In this document: positions 25,885-37,787 of the stretch, piece after piece
Layout of the letters: each line of letters starts with the position of its first letter
Numbering within the stretch: position 1 is the first letter of the stretch
NCBI RefSeq assembly: GCF_003958625.1
Contig: NZ_RSEL01000005.1
Coordinates: forward strand, 186,001 to 250,000
From: Tsuneonella rigui
GTDB lineage: Bacteria; Pseudomonadota; Alphaproteobacteria; Sphingomonadales; Sphingomonadaceae
Length of the DNA: 64,000 nt
Direction of reading: 5' to 3'
The notes under the pieces: model-generated
Database searches by the model: none
Seen by the model: the letters and a program-made list of their open reading frames with translations, nothing else
What the model was told of the DNA's origin: nothing
Translations under genes and position numbers: made by a program

Positions 25885-26658
25885 GTGCCCAGCCCGTCTC
25901 CTCTCCAAGCCGACCTCGCCGCCGCCCTCGACTGGTGGCGCGAGGCAGGGGTCGATGCGGTGTTCGACGACGAGGCGAAAGGCTGGCTGGCAGAACCTGT
26001 CGCGAAGGCCGATGCGGCGGCGCCGACGTCCTCGAAGCCCGCTCCTCCAGTGCCCGCTCCGCCACCCGAGCTGCCCAAGCTCGGCGGACCGCGCGAGCAA
26101 TGGCCGAGCGATCTGGCGACATTCCGGACCTGGTGGCTGACCGAGCCCTCGCTCGATGAAGGCGGCCTCGCACCGCGCGTCGCCCCGTCGGGAGAAACCG
26201 AGGCCGAGCTGATGGTACTGGTCGCGATGCCCGAGGAAGGCGACCGCGAGACGCTCCTGTCAGGTCCAGGCGGCGCACTGCTGGATGGTTTCCTCTCGGC
26301 AGCCAGATTGTCGCCGGATCAGGTCTATCGCGCCGCCGTGCTGCCCCGGCACACTCCGCTTGCCGACTGGCCGTCGCTGGCCCCGCAGGGACTCGGTGCG
26401 CTGCTCGCACATCACGTGGCGCTGGCGCGCCCCAAACGGCTGCTGGCCCTGGGGCGGAACATCCTGCCGCTTTGCGGGCACGATCCAGCGCAAGGCGCTC
26501 AAAAGTTACGCTCCTTTAACCATGAAGGCGGCAGGGTACCCGCGCTGGCTGAGGCGGGGCTCGAACGGCTGCTGGGCAATTGGCAGCTACGAGCCCGTCT
26601 GTGGCAGCGCTGGCTGGACTGGACGGACGGGCAAACATGGGACGAAAGGCACGGATAG
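25885..26658 (+). CDS. Degenerate uracil-DNA glycosylase-superfamily protein
   Basis: 257 aa with a GTG start at 25885 giving MPSPSPLQADLAAALDWW; a TTG at 25852 is the alternative. The N-terminal WWREAGVD segment is typical of sphingomonad family 4 UDG-like proteins, followed by a Pro-rich linker. The core keeps the fold pattern (LMVLVAMPEEGD, then LLALGRNILPLCGHD) but lacks the GEAPG motif and the four iron-sulfur cysteines of family 4 enzymes; only one Cys is seen. It may be an inactive or altered glycosylase. The lytic transglycosylase gene starts 22 bases inside its end. Confidence 0.65.
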   Translation: MPSPSPLQADLAAALDWWREAGVDAVFDDEAKGWLAEPVAKADAAAPTSSKPAPPVPAPPPELPKLGGPREQWPSDLATFRTWWLTEPSLDEGGLAPRVAPSGETEAELMVLVAMPEEGDRETLLSGPGGALLDGFLSAARLSPDQVYRAAVLPRHTPLADWPSLAPQGLGALLAHHVALARPKRLLALGRNILPLCGHDPAQGAQKLRSFNHEGGRVPALAEAGLERLLGNWQLRARLWQRWLDWTDGQTWDERHG

Positions 26659-28400
26659 CTTGGGCCGCGGCGGGCGCGTTCGCATGCGCGGTATCCACGC
26701 CCGCCCTCGCCAATTCCAGCGCCGCCGAATACTTCCGCGCCCGCGCCGTTTCGAGCAACGTTCCCGAACTGCTGAGCAAGAGCGAGCGCGACTGGTACAA
26801 GTCGCTGTTCGCCGCGATCGACTTCAAGGACTGGACGCGGGTCGATGCGATGTTCGCCGAAAAGCCCGACGGTCCGCTGCATCAGATCGCCCGCGCCGAG
26901 TATTATCTCGATTCCGCCAGCCCCAAGATCGAGCTGCCCGCGATCGAGGCGTGGCTGGCGCACGGCACGAACCTGCCGCAGTCGGCGCAGATCGCGAACC
27001 TGGGCCTCAAGCGCGGGCTGACCGCGATGCCGGACCTGCCCGCCGAACAGCAACTGGTGTCGCAAGGCTATGCCCCGCGCCGGGTGCAGCCGAGCAGCGT
27101 CAACGACGGCACGATGCCGGCAGAGATCAAGGCGGCGATCCTCGAACGGATCAAGGCCGACGATCCGGGCGGCGCGCGCATCCTCCTCGATGGCGTGGAC
27201 GCGGGCCTCTCCAGCGAAGCGCGGGCGGAATGGCGCCAGCGGGTCGCCTGGAGCTATTACATCGAGAACCAGGACGCCGCCGCGCTCGCAATGGCGAACA
27301 CGGTGCGCGATGGCGGCAGCGGTGCGTGGGTCGGCGAAGGCGACTGGGCTGCGGGTCTTGCGGCGTGGCGTCTCAACGATTGCGCCGGTGCGGCTGACGC
27401 ATTCGGGCGCGCGGCGACATCGGCGCAGAACCTCGAGCTGACTGCGGCGGCGTACTATTGGTCCAGCCGGGCGCTTGTCCGCTGCCGCCAGCCGGAGAAG
27501 GCGGCCGAGCAGTTGCGCGGGGCCGCGCGGCTCGACGAGACGCTGTACGGCATGCTTGCCCGCGAGGCGCTCGGGCAGGAATTGCCGGGCGGCCGCAAGA
27601 CCGCGGACTTCGATCTGGCGGATTGGCAGCGGCTGCGCGATGCGCCCAACGTGCGCACCGCGGTCGCGCTGGCGGAGATCGGGCGCGACTCGCTGGCCGA
27701 CGAAGTCCTGCGGCACGAGGCCAAGATCGGCCCGGCGAACGAGTACGATGCGCTAAGCCGGCTCGCCCGCGAGCTGGGCCTGCCCTCGACTCAGTTGTGG
27801 ATGGCCGCCAACGCTCCCCGTGGGGCCAAAGCTGAGGTGGCGCTGCGCTACCCCGCCCCGCATTGGCAGCCCAGCAATGGCTGGCAGGTCGATCCCGCGC
27901 TGGCCTTTGCCCACACGCTGCAGGAATCGCGCTTCCAGACGAACGCGGTCAGCCCGGCGCAGGCGAAGGGCCTGATGCAGATCACACCGATCACCGTGCG
28001 CCAGCACGCGCCGCGGCTGAACATGAATGCGAGCTACGTGAACCTGTCGGATCCCGCGACCAACCTCGCGTTCGGGCAGGAGAACCTCGAGATGCTGCGC
28101 GACAGCTCGGCGACGGGCGGACTGCTGCCGAAGATCATGGCCGCCTACAACGCGGGCCTGTCGCCGGTGACGCGCTGGAACAGCGAAGTCCGCGACCAGG
28201 GCGATCCGCTGCTCTACATGGAGAGCATCCCGTACTGGGAGACGCGCGGCTACGTCGCGATCGTGATGCGCAATTACTGGATGTATGAGCGGCAGGCGGG
28301 CGGTGCCTCGGACAGCCGCAAGGCGCTCGCGCAGGGGATGTGGCCGACGTTCCCAGAGCTCGCCGGCGGCGGTGCGGTGCGCCTGACCGCGGCACGCTGA
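26637..28400 (+). CDS. slt: Soluble lytic murein transglycosylase
   Basis: 587 aa exported enzyme that cleaves peptidoglycan glycan strands to anhydromuramoyl ends. The ATG at 26637 begins a signal peptide ending near ALANSS. A long alpha-helical superhelix of tandem repeats follows, then the C-terminal SLT catalytic domain with the Glu in FAHTLQESRFQTNAVSPA, KGLMQITP and IMAAYNAGLSPV. It overlaps the preceding gene by 22 bases and moaB by one base (TGATG), so the three plus-strand genes are co-transcribed. Confidence 0.93.
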   Translation: MGRKARIAWAAAGAFACAVSTPALANSSAAEYFRARAVSSNVPELLSKSERDWYKSLFAAIDFKDWTRVDAMFAEKPDGPLHQIARAEYYLDSASPKIELPAIEAWLAHGTNLPQSAQIANLGLKRGLTAMPDLPAEQQLVSQGYAPRRVQPSSVNDGTMPAEIKAAILERIKADDPGGARILLDGVDAGLSSEARAEWRQRVAWSYYIENQDAAALAMANTVRDGGSGAWVGEGDWAAGLAAWRLNDCAGAADAFGRAATSAQNLELTAAAYYWSSRALVRCRQPEKAAEQLRGAARLDETLYGMLAREALGQELPGGRKTADFDLADWQRLRDAPNVRTAVALAEIGRDSLADEVLRHEAKIGPANEYDALSRLARELGLPSTQLWMAANAPRGAKAEVALRYPAPHWQPSNGWQVDPALAFAHTLQESRFQTNAVSPAQAKGLMQITPITVRQHAPRLNMNASYVNLSDPATNLAFGQENLEMLRDSSATGGLLPKIMAAYNAGLSPVTRWNSEVRDQGDPLLYMESIPYWETRGYVAIVMRNYWMYERQAGGASDSRKALAQGMWPTFPELAGGGAVRLTAAR

Positions 28401-28927
28401 TGGCCATCGACCCGGCGCGCGAGTTCCGCGCCGTCAACATCGCCGTCCTCACCGTCTCCGACACCCGCACACCCGAGACCGACACCAGCGGCGACATCCT
28501 GGCCGAGCGGGTCAAGGGCGCGGGCCACAAGCTGGTCGCGCGCGCGATCGAGCAGGACGATGCCAGCTTGTTAGCCGACCGGCTCAACACGTGGATCGAC
28601 GATCCTACGATCGACGTGATCGTCACCACCGGCGGCACGGGCCTGACGGGACGCGACGTCACGCCCGAGGCATTCGACCAGGTGAAGGACAAGGACATTC
28701 CCGGGTTCGGCGAGCTGTTCCGCATGATCAGCTATCGGTCGATCGGCACCAGCACGGTGCAGAGCCGTGCGTGCGCGGTGGTGGCGCGCGGTACTTACCT
28801 GTTCGCGCTGCCCGGCTCGAATGGCGCGGTGAAGGACGGCTGGGACGGCATTCTCGTCGAGCAACTCGACAGTCGCAATCGGCCCTGCAACTTCGTCGAC
28901 CTGCTGCCCCGGTTGCGCGAAACCTGA
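28400..28927 (+). CDS. moaB: Molybdenum cofactor biosynthesis protein MoaB
   Basis: 175 aa MoCF-fold protein that adenylylates molybdopterin before metal insertion (the MoaB/MogA step). The motif VIVTTGGTGLTGRDVTPEAF near residue 73 is the family signature, and LFALPGSNGAVKDGWDGIL near the C-terminus completes the substrate site. It overlaps the transglycosylase stop by one base. No other molybdopterin genes are in the window. Confidence 0.93.
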   Translation: MAIDPAREFRAVNIAVLTVSDTRTPETDTSGDILAERVKGAGHKLVARAIEQDDASLLADRLNTWIDDPTIDVIVTTGGTGLTGRDVTPEAFDQVKDKDIPGFGELFRMISYRSIGTSTVQSRACAVVARGTYLFALPGSNGAVKDGWDGILVEQLDSRNRPCNFVDLLPRLRET

Positions 28928-28967
28928 CCCCTTCCGACTCGCGAATGTTCCGTGTATGTTCTCGTGC

Positions 28968-30053
28968 ATGGAACGCCGTCTCGAACCTCCGGTAGCCGGA
29001 CGCGGCGCGCAGGGCGCGGCGGTGCCGACGCGATTCGGTCTCGCCACGCGGGAAGCGGACGGCGACTGGCGCGATTACATGGAACTGTTGGACGGCCCGC
29101 CGGTCAAGCTGCGGACGACGGTCACCGAAGAACATCCCAAGACGATCCTCAGCTTCAACACCTCACCCGACATCGGCTTCGATCGCTCGGTCAACGCCTT
29201 TCGGGGCTGTGAGCACGGCTGCATCTATTGCTTCGCGCGGCCGACGCACGCTTATCATGACCTCTCGCCCGGGCTTGATTTCGAAACCAAACTGTTCGTG
29301 AAGCCCGACGCCCCGCGGCTTCTGCGCGAGACTCTCGCCAAGCCGAAGTACCGTCCTCGGCCGATCGCGATGGGGACCAACACCGATCCGTATCAGACGA
29401 TCGAGCGGACCTGGCGCATCACCCGCCAGGTGCTGGAGGTGTGCCTCGACGCGCGGCACCCGGTGACCATCACCACGAAATCCGACCGGGTGCTCGACGA
29501 TCTCGACCTGCTCGCCGAGATGGCAGAGCAGCGCCTGGTCGCGGTGTGCGTGTCAGTGACCTCGCTCGATCCGGTGCTGTCGGGCAAGCTCGAACCGCGC
29601 GCGGCAGCGCCCGCCAAGCGACTCGCGGCGCTCGGCAAGCTGGTCGATGCCGGGGTGCCGGTGCACTGCTCGGTATCGCCGATCATCCCGGCGATCACCG
29701 ACGGTTTCATGGAGGAGATCGTCAGCCGCGCTGCCGCGCTCGGCGTGCGCTCCGCGGGGTGGATCCCGCTGCGCCTGCCGCACGAGGTCGCGCCGCTCTT
29801 CCGCGAATGGTTGTCGGTCCATTTCCCCGAGCGCGGCGACAAGGTGATGAGCATCGTGCAGTCGATCCGCGGCGGGAAGGACAACGATCCCGACTTCTTC
29901 TCCCGGATGAAGCCGAGCGGGGTGTGGGCCGATCTTCTGCGCGCGCGCTTCGCTCTCGCCTGCAAGCGCGCCGGGATGCGCAAGGACCGCTTCGAGCTTG
30001 ACTGCACCCGGTTCCGTCCGCCGGCGATGGGTGGGCAGCTGCGCCTTCTCTAA
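28968..30053 (+). CDS. PA0069-family radical SAM protein
   Basis: 361 aa radical SAM enzyme with the cluster motif CEHGCIYC (Cys 81, 85, 88), spaced C-x3-C-x2-C, embedded in SVNAFRGCEHGCIYCFARP. The N-terminal ERRLEPPVAGRGAQ start favours the ATG at 28968 over one four codons earlier. The sequence MGTNTDPYQTIERT and the HCSVSPIIPAITD segment fit this DNA-lyase-like (SplB-related) family of unknown function. The gene ends four bases into the convergent GNAT gene. Confidence 0.88.
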   Translation: MERRLEPPVAGRGAQGAAVPTRFGLATREADGDWRDYMELLDGPPVKLRTTVTEEHPKTILSFNTSPDIGFDRSVNAFRGCEHGCIYCFARPTHAYHDLSPGLDFETKLFVKPDAPRLLRETLAKPKYRPRPIAMGTNTDPYQTIERTWRITRQVLEVCLDARHPVTITTKSDRVLDDLDLLAEMAEQRLVAVCVSVTSLDPVLSGKLEPRAAAPAKRLAALGKLVDAGVPVHCSVSPIIPAITDGFMEEIVSRAAALGVRSAGWIPLRLPHEVAPLFREWLSVHFPERGDKVMSIVQSIRGGKDNDPDFFSRMKPSGVWADLLRARFALACKRAGMRKDRFELDCTRFRPPAMGGQLRLL

Positions 30054-30550
30054 ACAGTGAGATCGCGCTGCATGTAGAGCGTGTCGAGCACGCGCCCGAA
30101 CTTGCGCCCGACGTTGCGCATGCGGCCCGCCTCGACGAACCCGGCGCGGGTGTGCAGCGCAACGCTGGCGGGCTCGGCACCGCCGATCACGGCGATCATT
30201 TGTTCGAAGCCGAAGTCCTTCGCCGCATCGATCAGCGCATCGAGCAATACACCGCCGAGGCCGCGTCCGGTTAGGCGGTGGTCGATGTAGATACTGTCCT
30301 CGCAGGTGCCCGCATAGGCTGGCCGGTCGCGGAACTGGCTGGCGTAGGCGTAGCCGGCGACCTGGCCATCGTATTCGACGACCAGGAAAGGCCAGCCGCG
30401 ACCCGTAAGCGCGCCGATCTTGTCGCGCCAGAAGGCGGCGTCCGGCGGCTCGGTGTCGAAGCTCGCCGTACCGGTCAGCACATGATGCGCGTAGATCGCC
30501 GCGATCGCGTCCGCATCGCCGAGGACGACGGGACGGATCACCGGCGCCAT
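30050..30550 (-). CDS. GNAT N-acetyltransferase, phosphinothricin acetyltransferase-like
   Basis: 166 aa GNAT protein with the typical N-terminal IRPVVLGDADAIAAIYAHHV start, acetyl-CoA loop HRLTGRGLGGVLLDAL near residue 92 and a SVALHTRAGFVEAG motif near 130. These are characteristic of the Pat/Bar-like group, whose members acetylate L-amino acid analogues such as phosphinothricin or methionine sulfoximine. It lies one base after the acyl-CoA dehydrogenase gene and is probably the third gene of that operon. Confidence 0.88.
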   Translation of the reverse strand: MAPVIRPVVLGDADAIAAIYAHHVLTGTASFDTEPPDAAFWRDKIGALTGRGWPFLVVEYDGQVAGYAYASQFRDRPAYAGTCEDSIYIDHRLTGRGLGGVLLDALIDAAKDFGFEQMIAVIGGAEPASVALHTRAGFVEAGRMRNVGRKFGRVLDTLYMQRDLTV

Positions 30551-30551
30551 C

Positions 30552-32351
30552 TCAGGCCGCCGTCAGGAAGGCGTCCTCGTCGAGCGCCATCACGGCTTCC
30601 GCGCCCGCCTCGATCTTCCGCCGCAGCGCGCCGGCATCGGGCCCGAAGCGCTCGAAGAAGTAGCGCGCGGTGGTGAGCTTGGCGCGATAGAACGCCTCGT
30701 CCCCGCTGCCCTGCGCCAGTGCGGCGGTGGAGGCCTTGGCCATCCGCAGCCACATCAGGCCAAGGCACACCACGCCCATGATATGCATGTATTGGTGCGC
30801 GCCGGCGCCCAAGTTGTTGGGGTTGGCCATCGCGTTCTGCATGAACCACATGGTCGCGGCTTTCTGCTCGCTGACCGCCTTGCCGAGCGCTTCACCCAAA
30901 GGAGCGAGGTCGCCCTTGGCCGCCGCCACTTCGTCGTCGACCAGCTTGAAGAACGCTTGGATCGCCGCCCCGCCCTTGCTGGCGAGCTTGCGGCCGCACA
31001 GGTCCATCGCCTGCACGCCATTGGTGCCTTCGTAGATTTGCGCGATGCGAGCGTCGCGGACGAACTGCTCCATGCCCCACTCGGCGATGTAGCCGTGCCC
31101 GCCGAAGACCTGCTGCATGTTGACCGCGACGTCGAAGCCCTTGTCGGTGCCGTAGCCCTTGATCACCGGCGTCAGCAGGCCGAGCAGCGCATCGGCATCG
31201 GCGCGCTCCTCCTCGGTCTCCGCATTGTGAGTGAGATCGACCAGCAGCCCGCCCCACAGGTACAGCGCGCGCATCGCTTCGGTGAACGCCTTGGCGTCCA
31301 TCAACATCCGCCGCACGTCGGGGTGGACCATGATGGTGTCGGCCTTCTCGCCCGGCTCGGCGGGCCCGGTAAGCGCGCGACCCTGGCGCCGGTCGCGCGC
31401 ATATGCGACCGCGTTCTGGTAGGCGACCTCGGCTTGGCTCAGCCCCTGGATGCCGACCCCGAGCCGCGCCGCGTTCATCATGATGAACATCGCGGCGAGG
31501 CCCTTCATCTCCTCGCCGAGCAGGTAGCCGGTCGCGCCGTCGTAGTTCATCACGCAGGTCGAGTTGCCGTGGATGCCCATCTTGTGCTCGAGCGAGCCGC
31601 ACTGGACCGCGTTGCGCTCACCCAGCGAGCCGTCCGTGTCCACCAGGAACTTGGGCACGATGAACAGGCTGATGCCCTTGCTGCTGTCGGGCGCCCCCGG
31701 CGTCTTGGCGAGGACGAGGTGAATGATGTTCTCGGCGAGGTCGTGCTCGCCGGCTGAGATGAAGATCTTGGTGCCGGTGATCTTGTAGCTGCCGTCCGCC
31801 TGCGGCTCGGCGCGGGTGCGGATGAGGCCGAGGTCGGTGCCGCACTGCGGCTCGGTCAGGTTCATCGTCCCGAGCCACTGGTTGGCGATCATCTTCGGCG
31901 CGTAGAGCGCCTTCTGCTCTTCGCTGCCGACCACCAGGATCGCGCTGACCGCACCGTTGGTGAGGCCCGGGTACATCCCGAACGAGTGGTTGGCGCTGGA
32001 GACGAACTCTTCCAGCACGAAGCCCAGCACGTGGGGCATGCCCTGCCCGCCGTACTCGGACGGCGCCGCGAGCGTGCTCCAGCCCGCCTCGACATACTGG
32101 TCGAACGCCGCCTTGAACCCCGGGGGCGTGGTCACCGAACCGTCGGCATTGCGCGTGCACCCTTCGCGGTCGCCGACCTGGTTCAATGGCTGCAGCACCT
32201 CGGCCGCGAACTTGCCGCTCTCGTCAATCACCGTGTCGATCAGGTCGGGCGTCGCGCTCTCGAAGCCGGGCAGATTGCCGTAGCTTGCGAGGTCCAGCAC
32301 CTCGTTGAGGATGAACTTCGCGTCGCGCGTGGGAGCGGTGTAAGTCGGCAT
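30552..32351 (-). CDS. Acyl-CoA dehydrogenase with long C-terminal domain
   Basis: 599 aa flavoprotein of the long acyl-CoA dehydrogenase group (DmdC/FadE-like, with the extra C-terminal domain). Typical motifs are MNLTEPQCGTDLG near residue 163, TGTKIFISAGEH near 195, the catalytic region MQQVFGGHGYIAEWGMEQF near 410, and IAQIYEGTNGVQAMD. It is probably involved in fatty acid or thioether-acid oxidation and would feed electrons to the ETF-QO encoded at 24161-25810. It follows a MerR regulator gene by 25 bases. Confidence 0.93.
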   Translation of the reverse strand: MPTYTAPTRDAKFILNEVLDLASYGNLPGFESATPDLIDTVIDESGKFAAEVLQPLNQVGDREGCTRNADGSVTTPPGFKAAFDQYVEAGWSTLAAPSEYGGQGMPHVLGFVLEEFVSSANHSFGMYPGLTNGAVSAILVVGSEEQKALYAPKMIANQWLGTMNLTEPQCGTDLGLIRTRAEPQADGSYKITGTKIFISAGEHDLAENIIHLVLAKTPGAPDSSKGISLFIVPKFLVDTDGSLGERNAVQCGSLEHKMGIHGNSTCVMNYDGATGYLLGEEMKGLAAMFIMMNAARLGVGIQGLSQAEVAYQNAVAYARDRRQGRALTGPAEPGEKADTIMVHPDVRRMLMDAKAFTEAMRALYLWGGLLVDLTHNAETEEERADADALLGLLTPVIKGYGTDKGFDVAVNMQQVFGGHGYIAEWGMEQFVRDARIAQIYEGTNGVQAMDLCGRKLASKGGAAIQAFFKLVDDEVAAAKGDLAPLGEALGKAVSEQKAATMWFMQNAMANPNNLGAGAHQYMHIMGVVCLGLMWLRMAKASTAALAQGSGDEAFYRAKLTTARYFFERFGPDAGALRRKIEAGAEAVMALDEDAFLTAA

Positions 32352-32376
32352 TGTCAGTCCTTGAGTAAGGTCGGGC

Positions 32377-32820
32377 TCAGCCCTGTTCGCCCACTTGCTC
32401 GACGTGTGCGATGAAGGCGGTGAGCTCGGCGATCGCCGAATCGATATCGGCGCGCTGCTCTTTCATCTTCTCGATGTGCTCGCGGCATTTCTCGATCGTG
32501 ACGCGGCGCTGTTCGACCCGCCCGTCGCCGAGATCGTACAGATCGATCATCTCGCGGATTTCGCCGAGACTGAAGCCGACGTTCTTCGCCCGCATGATCC
32601 ACGCGAGCCGTGCGCGGTCACGCTTCGAATAGATGCGCGCGAGACCCACCCGGCGCGGGGCGATGAGTCCCTCATCTTCGTAGAAGCGCAAGGCGCGGGC
32701 GGTGCAGCCGAATTCTTCGGTCAGGTCGGAGATCGAGAACTGCTCGCGCTCAAGCCGGTCGGGGCGTTCGAGGTGAGCGCCCTGATGGGCTGCTTCGGCA
32801 TTGCGCGCGGGTTCGGCCAT
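32377..32820 (-). CDS. MerR-family regulator upstream of the acyl-CoA dehydrogenase
   Basis: 147 aa one-component regulator with an N-terminal winged helix FSISDLTEEFGCTARALRFY near residue 28-47 and a coiled coil (EKCREHIEKMKEQRADIDS). It lacks the C-terminal Cys pair used by metal sensors, and resembles LiuR-type MerR proteins that control branched-chain or fatty acyl-CoA degradation genes. Placement directly before an acyl-CoA dehydrogenase supports that role. A regulator gene at the head of the operon suggests autoregulation; no operator was located with confidence. Confidence 0.85.
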   Translation of the reverse strand: MAEPARNAEAAHQGAHLERPDRLEREQFSISDLTEEFGCTARALRFYEDEGLIAPRRVGLARIYSKRDRARLAWIMRAKNVGFSLGEIREMIDLYDLGDGRVEQRRVTIEKCREHIEKMKEQRADIDSAIAELTAFIAHVEQVGEQG

Positions 32821-32853
32821 GCGCGGGGCAATACCCGCCGCTTTACGTTCGCG

Positions 32854-33237
32854 TCAAGTATTGACGGGGCGGAGAGCGTCGTCTTCGAGCTGCCGGAAAA
32901 AGCAACTGTCCGCGCCCGTGTGGCAGGTCGGACCGGCCGGCCGGCACTCGAGAACGAGCGCATCCTGATCGCAATCGACCAGGATTCTTTCCACCGCCAG
33001 AACGTTGCCCGACGACTCGCCCTTCTTCCACAGTCGTCCGCGTGAGCGGGAGTGGAAGTGCGCGAAGCCGCTCGCGCGGGTCGCGGCGAGCGCTTCGGCG
33101 TCCATGAAGGCGACCATCAGGACGGCCTTGCTCTGCGCGTCGACGATGACCGCGGTCAGCAGCCCGCTGGCATCGAACTTGGGCTCGAATTCATCACTCA
33201 CGGGCACGGGCTCCAGCACAAACCTTTGTTGCAACAT
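32854..33237 (-). CDS. hisI: Phosphoribosyl-AMP cyclohydrolase
   Basis: 127 aa stand-alone HisI, catalysing ring opening in histidine biosynthesis. The signature residues are [19 protein letters not shown] near 60-80, then [11 protein letters not shown] and [13 protein letters not shown], supplying the zinc-binding cysteines. The ATG at 33237 is preferred; a GTG two codons earlier is also in frame. There is no hisE fusion, and no other his gene is in the window. Confidence 0.95.
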   Translation of the reverse strand: MLQQRFVLEPVPVSDEFEPKFDASGLLTAVIVDAQSKAVLMVAFMDAEALAATRASGFAHFHSRSRGRLWKKGESSGNVLAVERILVDCDQDALVLECRPAGPTCHTGADSCFFRQLEDDALRPVNT

Positions 33238-33510
33238 AATCACAGATGTCGGGCAAAATCAGGTGCCTTCCAACATCCCGCTTTGATGGACGGCGGTTCA
33301 ATGAGACACCGCGCGTGCAGTCCAATGGGGGCCGCGAACCGGAACGCCGGTGCCATCAGAGCGCCAGGTTCAGGGACCGCCGAGTGGAGCATGCGCCTGT
33401 CGCAAGATGGCGCGCGGCCCGCTCGGTAGACGATGAGGGATCGGATCCAGTCGGCCATGGGGGTGGCCGCCTTTAGCCGAGAGGCGGGTCCAGCGTATTT
33501 CGTCACGGTG

Positions 33511-33534
33511 CGCCCGGGGCTCACGCCCCGGGCG
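33511..33534. terminator. Strong hairpin overlapping the comF stop codon
   Basis: A perfect ten-base stem CGCCCGGGGC/GCCCCGGGCG with a four-base loop; the loop contains the comF stop codon read on the minus strand. On the plus strand the stem is followed by TTTCG, a weak T run. It is probably an intrinsic terminator or mRNA 3' stabiliser for comF. It lies at the edge of the largest intergenic space of the window (33238-33520), in which I see no convincing gene. Confidence 0.55.
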
Positions 33535-34303
33535 TTTCGTATTCGGGGACCACGCCGTCCGCCTCTTCCAGCACCCGCGCGAAGCACGCCACGATCACCT
33601 TGCTGGCACCCGCGCGCTTGAGCGTGCGCACGCAGGCATCGCTGGTAGCGCCGCTGGTGAGCACATCGTCGACCAGAATCACCTGGGAACCTTTCAGCAT
33701 GGCAGCGCGTCTCGGCTCGACCGCCAGCGCACCGGATAGTGTTCGCGCGCGGGCCTTGCGCCCCAGACCGCCGAGCTTTGGGGTGCGCTTGCGGCGGACG
33801 AGGCCGTCGACAAGTAAATTCTGCCCGGTCAGCTTGGCGATCTGTTGTGCAAGAAGCGCCGCTTGGTTGTAGCCCCGCGACCACAGACGCCAGCGGTGGA
33901 GTGGAACGGGCACGACCAGCCACTCGCCCTCCAGCGCAGGGAGGCGAGCGGCGATCAGACGGGCCAGCATCGGTGCGAGGGCGATGCGCCGTCCGTGCTT
34001 GAACGCCAGCACCAGCTTGCGCGATCCGTCGCCATAGAGCGTGCCCGCCGCGATCCCGTCATGCTGCGGCGGGTCGGCGAGACAGGGAGCGCAGATCGCG
34101 CCGCTTGCTACCGAGTTGGCCTCGAACGGCCGCTGGCACTGTGCACAGGCAGGCGAGCCGGGGATGCGCAACTCGCCCCAGCATTCACCGCACAGGCCAC
34201 TTTGCGCGCCGATAGCCGCTCCGCACAGAGGGCAGCGCGGCGGATAAACGAGATCGAGCAGCGGAGCGAAGCTCTCCCGCAATACTGCGCCCACTGCGTT
34301 CAT
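33521..34303 (-). CDS. comF: ComF-family phosphoribosyltransferase-like protein
   Basis: 260 aa. The N-terminal zinc-finger-like Cys pairs (YPPRCPLCGA, GLCGECW, CAQCQRP, GAICAPC) and the C-terminal phosphoribosyltransferase fold with VPVPLHRWRLWSRGYNQA and the PRPP loop VILVDDVLTSGATSDA identify the ComF/GntX family. ComF helps DNA uptake in competent bacteria; in other species the role is less clear. It is divergent from a methyltransferase gene with 47 bases between starts. Confidence 0.92.
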   Translation of the reverse strand: MNAVGAVLRESFAPLLDLVYPPRCPLCGAAIGAQSGLCGECWGELRIPGSPACAQCQRPFEANSVASGAICAPCLADPPQHDGIAAGTLYGDGSRKLVLAFKHGRRIALAPMLARLIAARLPALEGEWLVVPVPLHRWRLWSRGYNQAALLAQQIAKLTGQNLLVDGLVRRKRTPKLGGLGRKARARTLSGALAVEPRRAAMLKGSQVILVDDVLTSGATSDACVRTLKRAGASKVIVACFARVLEEADGVVPEYETPGA

Positions 34304-34350
34304 CGCATTGCCCCTTGCAACGGGGCCGGGGATGGTGCGTTGCTTCGCCT

Positions 34351-35102
34351 ATGAGTTCCGCCCTGCCCCCGGAGATTTTCAGCGCCCGCCGCAAATCGGC
34401 GCGAGCCGCGCGGGCCGAGGCGCTGCAGCGGCGCCGCGGCGCGGCGGACTGGCTGGCCGAAGCGCTGGTCGAGGATGCGCTCGAGCGGATCGAATTCATG
34501 CAGCTTCCGCCGGGCCGTGCGCTCATTATTGGCACCGGCGGCGCGGAGTTTGCCCGTATGCTGGAGCGGAAAGATTTTCGCGTCACGCTGGCCGACGCCG
34601 ACTCGCTCGACCTGGAGCAGCCGCTGCCGTTTAGGGGCTTTGCGCTCATCGTCAGCTTGGCGGCGCTGGATACCGTCAACGACCTGCCGGGCGCACTGAT
34701 CCACCAGCGCAACGTCCTGGCTCCGGGCGGGGTCATGCTGGCGAGCATGGTCGGCGCCGGCAGCCTGCCGCGCCTGCGCGCCGCCTTGCTGGCCGCCGAC
34801 GGTGAGCGCCCGGCGGCGCGGCTCCATCCGGCGGTCGATGCGCGCTCGGGTGCCGGACTGCTGCAGCGAGCCGGTTTCATGCGGCAGGTCAGCGATTCCT
34901 GGACGCTGCGGCTGCGCTACGGGGCGATGGACGATCTCGTCGCCGATTTGCGCACGCAGGGCCTGACCAGCGCGCTCGTCGATAGCGCCCCCCCCTTGAC
35001 CCGCGCCGGACTGGAGCGCGCCCGCTCCGCGTTCCTCGCCGAGGCCGATCGGCACGGCCGGGTGGTGGAAACGCTGGAAATCCTGACGCTTACCGCCTGG
35101 CA

Positions 35103-35106
<4 letters not shown>
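34351..35106 (+). CDS. SAM-dependent methyltransferase (BioC-like)
   Basis: 251 aa class I methyltransferase. Glycine-rich motif I is GRALIIGTGGAEFARML near residue 60, with an acidic residue at the end of strand 2 (VTLADADSLDL) and motif IV FALIVSLAALDTVNDLPG near 105. The N-terminal IFSARRKSARAARAEAL segment is common in Sphingomonadales proteins of this type that sit opposite comF, some of them annotated as NDUFAF5/BioC-like. It starts at the ATG at 34351. The substrate is unknown. The end overlaps ppdK by four bases, convergent. Confidence 0.8.
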
Positions 35107-37766
<2,660 letters not shown>

Positions 37767-37787
37767 TCGCGTTGCCCTCTTCGTGTC

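Noticed and set aside
24251-26140. 629-codon plus-strand frame opposite the ETF-QO gene
   Set aside because: Shadow of a well-conserved gene; no domain features.
33240-33923. Minus-strand 227-codon frame, including a possible 72-residue gene starting at 33458
   Set aside because: It overlaps comF in another frame; the free part has Arg/Pro/Ala-rich composition, no recognisable pattern and no convincing ribosome site.
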